64,000 nt of DNA from Astropecten irregularis (lineage: Eukaryota > Echinodermata > Asteroidea > Paxillosida > Astropectinidae): NCBI GenBank assembly GCA_963971285.1, contig OZ020250.1, forward strand, positions 8,540,499 through 8,604,498, read 5' to 3'. A model generated the notes under the pieces. It saw only the letters and a list, made by a program, of their open reading frames with translations, had not been told where the DNA came from and made no database searches. This document shows positions 19,055 through 29,200 of this stretch, piece by piece; the first letter of the stretch is position 1, and each line of letters begins with the position of its first letter. The translations under genes and the position numbers were made by a program.

Positions 19055-19290
19055 GAACTTAAGATAGCAGACTGGCGATAAGAAATAGTAGACAGTCACT
19101 CAGCAGAGTAAGCAGCAGCCTGAATGGGGTTTCGTTGTTAGGGACGCTGCTTTTATATGACTATGCATCATTGCACTCATAGAATGAAACACACATTAGT
19201 TTGAATAACCCGCCAAGGGTTCATGTGACATGGGGAGGCGGGAGAGCTCCGAGCGCATACTATTACGTCATCCAAACAATTAAAACTACA
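19055..19290 (-). repeat. Terminal repeat B2 of the YR retrotransposon (5' end, promoter)
   Basis: 236 bp; marks the 5' end of the element in its coding direction and supplies the promoter and leader of gag. Outside it, host sequence TATTTCTCC begins at 19291. Confidence 0.92.
19150..19157 (-). promoter_or_regulatory. TATAAAAG box in B2, gag/genomic RNA promoter
   Basis: TATAAAAG on the minus strand, about 100 bases before the gag ATG at 19051, with no ATG between. Confidence 0.6.
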
Positions 19291-19750
19291 TATTTCTCCA
19301 AACCTTTCCCGCATTGAATTTCCTTTGAACTGATTTCTCCGATCACGCTGACTCGGTATTAATTACTCAAGAACTATTCCAATAGCCAGGTAACCGTCCT
19401 CTTCGAGAAAATGGACTAAAATGAACCAAATCAAGCTGTAGAATGCATGCTCCACAGATTTTCCTTAATAAAAGTAAAAATAAACAAAACAGTGACACAA
19501 TGTGCGGTGCATTGCGCAATCACAGCAAATATCGGTCAATGGAGGGCGCTATGACGCATCCAAATTCGGCTGCGGCTCTGTCCAAAATTACTTGGCTATG
19601 GCTTGAACAGTCCCAATGCAAGGCACACACACACAATTTAGAGCCGTAGCCACAAATTCGAGAGGAATAACGAACTGATCGAAGTCCACGATGTTGACAA
19701 GTTTGAGCCTTTTGTTCGCACCGTTTACTGACAGCTTTCATTGAGCAGCA
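19291..19750 (+). promoter_or_regulatory. DUT upstream region, with E2F-like site TTTCCCGC
   Basis: 460 bp between the retrotransposon edge and the DUT start. TTTCCCGC at 19305-19312 is an E2F-type consensus, only 15 bp from the retrotransposon. No TATA box at a useful place. Several ATGs occur in this stretch, so the transcription start is probably close to 19751. The insertion may have displaced more distal promoter elements. Confidence 0.5.
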
Positions 19751-20217
19751 ATGGCCAAGATGATCACTAGCTTACTAAGTAAATACAGCAGATGCTATAA
19801 ATTGTTGTCTGCGAGAAGTTGGTCACAATTTCAATGCCTGTCGCTACAACGTCAGGAACTGTTTACGTTCTGTGGCTCTTCCACCTCCCACCGGAAAATG
19901 ATCGGCATGAGAAGAGGATTGTGGGGCAAGGTTACGCGCCAAAATCAAGCGATTTCGCGCGAAACCGGTGCACCAGAGACTGTGGCTAGTGTTTTCCGTC
20001 AAGATCGCACAACAGCTGTGGCATCCATAACCACTGACCAAATGCTTGCTGCTGAAGAAATAATCTGCCCTCCTTCGTCTAAACGTGCCAAAATCGAAGC
20101 AGTTATGCCGACGAATACGCTGGCAGAAGCCCCAGTTCTGCGATTTAAGAGGTTGTCTGAACATGCGAAGCCACCCAAAAGGGGATCAGAGTTGGCGGCT
20201 GGATATGATTTGCACAG
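19751..20217 (+). CDS. DUT: DUT exon 1 (leader, nuclear-type segment, motif I)
   Basis: ATG (GCAGCAATGG) to donor CACAG|GTAACG. Encodes the mitochondrial-type leader, the internal Met at 20042, the basic cluster [17 protein letters not shown] and motif [11 protein letters not shown]. Ends after two bases of a Ser codon (AG|T). A second in-exon Met at 20105 (MPTNTLAE) is also possible. Confidence 0.93.
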
Positions 20218-23200
20218 GTAACGTTAGGCCTAACGTTAGTAACCGCTCAAACGCAGCCTTTACATCAGACCTAGAATAACTAAAACGTTAGCATGACTAG
20301 GACTAGGTCAATGACAAAGTTAAAAAGCTTCCTCCATCATGAGTTGATGACTGGCATTCTGGAGTGAAAACAAGCACGTGTCAATGCGCTGGAGTGTACT
20401 CACATTTTACACAAGTGACGTATTGCTGACCGACAGAATAGGCCTACCAGAGTGGACTAACGTTAAAGTAATCTCCAGGAATGCTTGATGAATCGTACTT
20501 AATATAGGCCTAACATGCTTAAAGGGTGGCTGCAATGATATTTAATGAAATCCACCAAAATAATTTAATTATCTTTTAAAAAATATATGAAATTTTATTA
20601 AAGTTTGTTTTTTGTTTTCCCCGCATCTGGTATTTTTTTTTCCTCCAAAAAATCTGCACCCCATTACGGCATTAGCATTTAGTGTCCACGCCCCACCCCC
20701 TAGTAGGGGATTTTGAATGCTGTCAGTGACACGGGAACTAGCTTAGCATTACTTGATGGCTTGTGAACCAGCTACCGTGTTCCGGCCGAGATGCATCACG
20801 ACGTTCCTCCCTCCCAGTTAATAAAATGATTTTAACACCAACACAAGGGAGGCTAAAACTATGACAGCAGCACAACTGCATTTTAAAGACTTTATTCCAT
20901 CAGTATATTAGCAAAAACAGTACTAGTAGTACGGTACTACAAGTATTCAGATACATTATACAATAAATCTGGAACTCAAGACAAAGAAATATCTTGAATT
21001 TTGCCCGAGTGCCACCATAATAAACACTGCTTTATAGGCCCTTACGAACATTTGGCTATGCTGAACTTTCAGTTCACAGTACTGTGAACTGAAAGTTCGG
21101 CATTAGTGTGCTTTAGTCCACACTGTTTAGTCTGGTACCCAGACCCGATAGATCAAGAGACATATTTAGGTGAGTAACTTTACTGAAGAAGCCGGGTACC
21201 AGACTAACCAGGGGGGCATAGTGGACTATTAAATGTACACTAATGCCGAAAGTTCTTTATAGTGACAAATGTGGAGATTATCCGTGGATAATTCCTTCCA
21301 AATGAACTTCTTCCAATGATGACTTTTCCCAGTGCCGAAGACTGTGAGATTCCAGCTCAGGGTAAACGGACAGTGATGACTGACATTCAGATTGAGCTAC
21401 CAGAGGGATGTTACGGAAGGGTCGCACCGCGATCAGGATTGGCCCATAAGAACCACATCGATGTTGGCGGTGAGTTTCTTTCAAAAGAATGCATTATTAT
21501 ACAAATGAATTTAAAAGTGAACAAAGAAAACTTGACTGGAGCGGGATTCAAACCGGCGACCTCCTGAATACCGTACAGGTGCTCTATCAACTGAGCTATC
21601 CAGCACCTACGTTGGTGGTATCTAAAATAGTCAATGATCTTTGTTTGTTTGGCAGTCAGAAGCCGTGAAACTACGCACACACCACCACACCCCAGGGATC
21701 ATTTCATTGATACACGCAACAATGCTGCAACCTGGGAAAGGCACATATGTGGGGGATCACTCAAAAAGGATTTGCTTTTTAATGGAAGACTTGAGAACCA
21801 GTCTTCAAGTCAACAGCGCAGGCGCAAAACATCGTGCGCATGCTCACAATTGCATGCGCGTGCACTGTTGACTTGAAGACCGGTTCTCAAAAGTCTCCCA
21901 TTGTTGGAACAAAATCTTTTCATCAAACATTTATTTCACCAACTAAACTTGGAAAGAATTCCACTGACGGCCATGACAGAAACAGGGTTATTTCCTCCAA
22001 GAGTTAACTCATTTGATGCAAGTCATAATGAACTTCAATCTCAGGAGTGAAAACTGGTGTAGCTTATCTAAAAAGTGAGATTTTCAGGGTTTGTTTACCT
22101 ACAATTATACACTTCGAATGCAGCAGTAGCCATTTTTCTCATAACGCCCTCTGTCGGTCCCATAGGTTTGTGCACAAGTGATGGCCGTCAGTGGAATTCT
22201 TTCCCTAGACTTGATCATTTGAATCTTCTGAGCTCTGTATCCAGCGTGATGCCCCCTCTGTAAATTCCTACAGTCACAATGCCTCTAAAAAGCATTTGAT
22301 AAATTTCAGGTCAATAATTGAGCTGGTGAGCACTGAGCAATCTATTGCAAATATGGAATTGATTTGTAAAACTTTTCCACATCCCACATACATGTAGCTT
22401 AAAGGTAGTATCATACTTTGGTAAGACACCAAAACAGAAATGTTCACAGATTTACGTATAACTTTCAGGGTATAAAGATGATGCTGGTAGAAACATACCG
22501 TTAAAATTTGTCCACCTGAAATGCTGCATTTATCCAGAAATTAGTCAAACAACGATTGAAAATCTTTTTGATCTTTTAAAAGATCAAAAATAAAAGAGAA
22601 AAGGCTTAAGAAATACTGTGGCCGTTTTTCACGATTTTCTCAAAAGGTGGGTACGTATGGGACTGAAATTTTCACAGATGACTGTGACTGTATCTTCCTT
22701 GATATTTTTGCCCACGAATCTGTACTTCTTTGACAAAAACCAAAGCATGATACTACCTTTAATATCAATTGCCACTGCTAGATATGAAAGGCATATATTG
22801 GTGTCATTGCGTCTAATACATTTCAGTCTTAAAATATATAAGTTGATCTATATTTTTAAGTTATTTTATTAAAATGACAATCCAAAAAGAAAAGAAAAAC
22901 CTGACAGACGGACCCCTTCAGATCTTTTTCACCGGAGGACAATTTTTTACTTAAATAAATTGTGCTTGATGCCCTAGTTTCCTAGTTTCCTGTTTATTAA
23001 TTTGATTTAATGTGTTTGCACACGTTTCAATTTCCTGCGAATAATTTTAGACTTTAAACATTGTTAACCCTAACAGTGCAAAATGCTTTTCATTACTAGG
23101 TACCATATACTAAATTTTACTATTTAGTATTTTGTAGTACTGTCAGAATGAGATTGTAAAGAGTACCCAGTACTACAAAGTACTATTTTTGTATGAAATC

Positions 23201-26200
23201 CAAATACCTTGAGTACCGATTACTACAGCATACTATTTGTAGTAATTTTTAGTATTTGGTGCTTTTAGGGAATGGCCCCGACGTGCATGCATTAATTACA
23301 ATGAAGAATGTACACATTGCGAGTTTGAGACCTGATAGGGTCGTCTGACTGACATGCCCCACACTATAACCTGGAAACCATAGAGTGTAATGGGTTGGTC
23401 AAACATCAAACATTTGATCTGGCAATTTTTCTTGTGTGCAAAGCTCCCAGATTTACTTGCTTTTTTATCACCTTGTGAGTGTGAAATAATCAAAAAATCA
23501 ATATTGAAACTAAACTGCAAAGTCCCCCTTGAAAGAACAAAAAGAAATAAAGTTTTAAAATACTCTGAGCAATTGTTACACTCATGATTCCTATATGTGC
23601 GAAGTTAAATTTTTTAAAAATCAACCATTTTGTTTTATTGGGCATACAGCAATAATCTTGTTTCTTCTGTCTCCAAGCTTATTAATAATCCACCATTACT
23701 TTTCCTGATGCCATTTGTCAAATACTGTTGTCAACCAAACAGCTGCTTAATTAGGCACCAACATTTGCTTAAAGGTAGCGTACAGGATTTGCAAAGCCTC
23801 CAAAAGAAAATTGTGAGTTTGAGACAGAAAATGGACTCAACAATTTGTAAACAGTGCAAACAGTCACCATGGGAAATATTGGTTTATCAGATGCTGTGTT
23901 TTTCAAGGAAATCAAGATTTAGTGTCTTTGAAAATGATTGTTCGTCCAAACAATTTTGTAGCATTTCGAAAGCGTGGTGTAACCATGAAGGATTCGGAGG
24001 ACAAGATTATTTCGGCCGTATTTCTGCTATCCAAATGAACAAAGCGTAAAACGGTACATGAAACAACGTCGGTAGGGAGGTTTAAGACCTTCACTTCTGT
24101 TTAAGTACCAAATTCAGCCAAAACACACATCTTTGCAAATCCTACATGTATATGCTCCCTTTAAGCACCAAAAACCTTGGTAAATCACATCGGTATGCCA
24201 GCCAAGGCAGCCAAAACTCCTTGTGAATGTTTTGCTCAGCAAACATTGGCCAAATATTTAAGTCAAAAGCAGTAAACATCACATGAACATTTTGGTTTGT
24301 ATTAATCCTGTTTGATCGAGGAAGACTTTTCATGCTTAAGCATTTTAAGCAATGTGAGTATCATACTTTGGTTTTTGTCAAAGAAATACAGATTCATGGG
24401 CAAAAATATCAAGGAAGATAAAGTGAAAATTTCAGTCCCATACGGTGGCAACTTTTTGAGAAAACAGTGAAAAACGGCCACAGTATTTCTTAAGTCTATT
24501 CTCTTTTATGTTTGATCTTTTAAAAGATCAAAAAGATTTTCAGTCATTGTATTATCAATTTCTGGATAAATACACCATTTCAGGCGGAAATATTTTAACG
24601 GTAAGTCGCTACCAGCATCATCTTCATACCTGAAAGTTATATATGTAAATCTGTGAACATTTCTGTTTTGGTCTCTTACCAAAGTATGATACTACCTTTA
24701 AGCAGCTCAAAATAATTGGCCCCTTGGGAAGGATGGACCAGAGTGACTGCTATGGCATGCATATTATTAGCCCATTCTGATTGCTTGCCATTCAAAATGG
24801 CTTTCCACTTGTAAATAAAAGCTACTGTTCTCAGGTTGTAGCATTGCTATTGATAAAATGATCCCTAGGATATAGCAGTATGTGCATGGTTTCATGGCTT
24901 CTGACTGCCAAACGAACAAAGATAATTAGGGACACCACCAACGTATGACTGGATGGCTCAGTTGGTAGTGCGCTTGACCGACCCTGTACGGTGTTCAGGA
25001 GATCGCTGGTTCGAATCCCACTCCAGTCAATTTTCTTTGTTCACCTTTCAATGACATAAAAATTCAGTCAGTTTCCCTTGTGGTTATTTGATGATTATAT
25101 GTAACTTGTTTGTTTCTTTTTCTTCTTTTTTATACTTTAGCTGGTGTTATAGATAGAGACTATCGGGGCAACGTGGGCGTCGTCATGTTTAATCTGAGCA
25201 AGACAGATTTTAAAGGTGAGGTCATTTTCCTTTTCTTTGTTTGAAATTGTACATGCACTTCATCAGTTGCTGTACTACGGGGATCGATGAATGAGTGACA
25301 CAGCAGTGCCAGTTGTGCAGGCTATCAGTGCAGAGTTGTTGCCAAATTGTAGAATATGCTTACTCTTTTTTTTCTTTCTGCCTGTTGTGACCTTAAAGGT
25401 AATATCATACTTTGGTTTTTGTCAAAGAAATACAGATTCATGGGCAAAAATATCAAGGATGATACAATAATAGTCATCTGTGAAAATTTCAGTCCCATAC
25501 GGTGCCAACTTTTTGAGAAAACAGTGAAAAACGGCCACAGTATTTCTTAAGTATTTTCTTTTAAGATCAAAAAGATTTTTGGTCATTGTTTCACACTTTT
25601 CTGGATAAATACAGCATTTCAGGTGGAAAAATGTTAACGGTAGGTTTTCTGCCACCACCCTCTTCATACCCTGTAAGTTATACATACATCTGTGAACATT
25701 TCTGTTTTGGCTTCTTACCAAAGTATGATACTACCTTTAAGTGTAGCTTCAAAATATGCTTCCCGTTGGTTAAGCAGTGTTATAAAACTGGCCCATGGTG
25801 TTTTTGAATTGAAGCTTAACTGTGCTTACAGGAGATATATATTGGCTAAGGCCAAACAAAAAAATAGTTCTGCTTCCGATTACACAGCATTTCAAAATAG
25901 GGTCGGTCGGTCGGTCGGAAAACTTTTTTTTTTTGCCAATTTTGTTTGTGCACAAACATATGGAGGGATCTGCCAAGTAATGCTTGGGTGGTTTTGAGAA
26001 AAATAGAAACCGAAAAACTGTCCCCAAAACAATGCCAAAAATACATTTAAATTAAGGTTGGGCGGTTTTGAAAGAAATAAAAACCAACAAAACCGTGAGA
26101 CTGTAGGCCCTAAATTTTTCTAAAAAAACAAATTGGCCTAGCGGCCGAACGGCAACAGAAATTCAGGAATGACAACTTTACTCCAGACCAAAGATCACCA

Positions 26201-29200
26201 TTCAAAACGATCAAACGAAAAAAATGACCGAACAAACGAAATAATAAATAGGCCCTACACCTAGTTGCGATGATCGTAACCCTAGGTCTGACCAGGGACT
26301 GGGACCCTAAGGGTTACGAGAAAACGTGTTCAAAATGTTTGGGAATGACATTTTGGCCAACTCCTGAAGTACGTTTCCACTTAGTTTTCCACTTTCCATA
26401 ATCCAAACACAAAATCTGACTACATGGATCTGATTGGTACTTATCAATGAGTCATATAAAACCACTTTGAATATCGAAAGATCATTATATTCAGAAAAAA
26501 TGACCCAAAACTTACCGAAGGTGTCGAGATTCCCTCCATTTGCCGTCAGTCGGCCATTTTGAATAGTGCGCAGTGTGCCATCTCGACCAAATCACGTCAT
26601 GCGAAATGCCGTTTTGGCTGTTCCACCTTTCAAACTCAAACTCGCAGCCCTATGGAGGGCTCGTATCACGTGCGTTGTACAGTGCTATACACGCGGCATA
26701 TCGCATACAGTACAGTGTGTGAGCGTGTCCGTTAAATAAATCACAGGTTATTGAATTGACCAGACCCGTGTGCCGAAACTGCCGAATTAAGTTTATTTTC
26801 CGCCGCTCTTCCGTCTGATATGACAAGTGAAGAAAAACGTATACGGCGTGATTTTTTCCGACATCCAACACAGGCCGACATCGAACACATGCGAAAATAC
26901 GGTTTATGGAGAAAGAAATGGAGTGTATTGTACACGATATATGTATGTGTTTTATACCTCCATGGTTTTATCGTTGCGAGATCTAAATAAAAATATTCTG
27001 ATCGACCGTCCTTCCAAAGTACAGTAAATCGCAGGCTGATCAGCTTATAAATCTTACTTGAATTTCACTCAGTTATTTTGTTCAATTGGCCAAGTAGAAA
27101 CACTTTTTTCATAATTACATGTATACTTAATCTAAAAAAATTATCGTGAAATCCTTCCGAAACCGACCACCGATCGCATTAAAAAATTTAGACGTAAAAA
27201 CATTGCCCACACCGCAGAGAAATACAGCCTGGTATCCGCGTGCGTAATAGCCACAGTTTCAAAGCAAACGTAGTTAACGTACATTGTGTACGTGTACCAG
27301 CGAAAGTCTCAATCAGTACATTACACGTGCCGTGGGCTTGAAATGAAGTGTACATGTATATTGCGCTCGGTCGGAAGGCCTACCTTTTTGGATCGCGACC
27401 GGGTTCGTTCCACCGTTACGGACGGTGGCTCACGGCCGGCCGGCTCGGTACAGATTTCGCCGTGGGCTTGAAATTGAAGTGTATGTAGCGCTCGGTCGGT
27501 GGATCGGGGCTGGGTTCGTTACCGTATACGGACGGTGGCTCACACAGCCGCAGCCGGCTCGGTACAGAACTACAGATTTGCAGTAAGAAATTGTGGTTTT
27601 TCCGATGGAATATTCCTGTGATATTTTAAGGAATATGTCCTCACTGTCCTACCGGGTATGATCATTTTTGGTGTAATTGATGACCGGATATATTTTTCAG
27701 TCCACCGTTAACTTCTGTGATGAGAGGTGGATGACCTTTTTATTTCTGTTTGATCATGGATTGGGTCGGCACCGAGTTTGTGACTTGCTAACATTTGTGT
27801 GTTTGTGGGACCATTCATAAAGGAAATCATTTGAAAATCTTAGCAATTTCCTTCAGTTCATGATGAAAGATTTGAATTATCAGCGGCAGCTTGACATGGG
27901 CAAACAATGCGGACTTAAAAAAAACCTCCTCCATACTGTATACGATATGCGTGTACATGGTATATCACAGCGCACGTGTTATTCTTGGAACACCCTCCAT
28001 AGGGCTGTTAGTTTGAGTTTGAAAGGGGGAACAGCCAAAACGGCATTTCGCATGACGTGATTTGGTCGAGATGGTACACTGCGCACTATTCAAAATGGCC
28101 GACTGACGGCAAACGGAGGGAATCTCGACACCTTCGGTAAGTTTTGGGTCATTTGTTCTGAATATAATGATCTTTCGATAATCAAAGTGGTTTTATATGA
28201 CTCATTGATAAGTACCAATCAGATCCATGTAGTCAGATTTTGTGTTTGGATTTTGGAAAGTGGAAAACTAAGTGGAAACGTACTTCAGGAGTTGGCCAAA
28301 ATGTCATTCCCAAACATTTTGAACACGTTTTCTCGTAACCATAAGGTCCCAGTCCCTGGTCAGACCTAGGGTTACGATCATCGCAACTAGCCCTACACCT
28401 AATAATATTAACCCTAATTACCGGTATAATTTTCACGAAAACGCTGGCTACATTTGACCATGGAAGTGGGAAAAATACCTCCATGATTTGACGTACTCCG
28501 CGCGATCGTTTCGACTTCGAGTTCACCAGACCGCATGGTCAGCCATTTTGTACATAACATAGTCTTGATCCAAGACGTTCGATCGCTGTTTGTAGTGCGC
28601 CTCTTATGACTGATACACCATCACAACCCATTCAGCGTACGTAAAAAAGTAATGCAAGGACCAAGACAAGTCTATTAATTCCGACCGCCACACACCATGC
28701 ATCGTGCACACAGCACACCGCGTGGTCGCTGTGTAGCCACCGTGCGATCGAGATGGGGCCGTTGTGTGGGCTCATGTCGCCCGTATGCGTTTTAAGTTTT
28801 ACGCTCCAGTGCGGTGTTCAGGCGCTATACGACAGAAAAGGTGGCATTTTCCTTCACTTTTATCGGTATATTTCTTGGTGATTTCACTGATTTGTGCAGT
28901 ATTTAGAATGGTATTTTTTTTAGGAAAATGTAAACTGGAAATAAAATAAAACGTTTTGAAATAATAAAACCGGAGACCATCTGCCCGTTTTTTTCCCGAT
29001 AAAATTTTTAGGGTCGCAGCCTAAAATAAGGGTCGGTCGGGAAACCGGAAGCAGAACTATAATTTGTTTTGGCCTAAACACTATTTATGAAAGTCTTCTT
29101 GTCGTGCATGGCTAAGAATATGTGTACCTTATACATAGGGCATATGCGAAACAGAGGCTCAGGCTCCATTTCAGGCTCTGGCTCCATTTCGTGAATCCAT

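Larger units (their letters stand above)
13500..19290 (-). mobile_element. PAT/DIRS-type tyrosine-recombinase retrotransposon, apparently intact
   Basis: 5.79 kb, coding on the minus strand. Encodes gag with a CCHC knuckle, RT plus RNase H with all core motifs, and a tyrosine recombinase with the full catalytic set. It has split direct repeats instead of LTRs: A (142 bp) at 13500-13641 and 18329-18470, B (236 bp) at 18093-18328 and 19055-19290. By eye both pairs are identical, which points to a recent insertion. No target-site duplication is visible, as expected for YR elements. In coding direction the order is B2-gag-A2B1-RT/RH-YR-A1. It sits about 460 bp upstream of the DUT start codon. Confidence 0.93.
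25849..29078. repeat. Outer inverted-repeat unit (DUT intron 3), hosting a nested element
   Basis: Left AGGCCAAACAAAAAAATAG / AGTTCTGCTTCCG and right CGGAAGCAGAACTA / TTTGTTTTGGCCT are inverse, each followed inward by GGTCGGTCGG-type runs. Most of the interior is the 2.1-kb element at 26262-28389, so the outer unit was a shorter palindromic transposon before that insertion. Confidence 0.6.

Noticed and set aside
24948..25029. tRNA gene (paired ends GACTGGA/TCCAGTC, A and B boxes)
   Set aside because: Anticodon arm and variable region do not form a normal cloverleaf, and the sequence continues into a SINE body and tail shared with at least four other loci. Called a tRNA-derived SINE.
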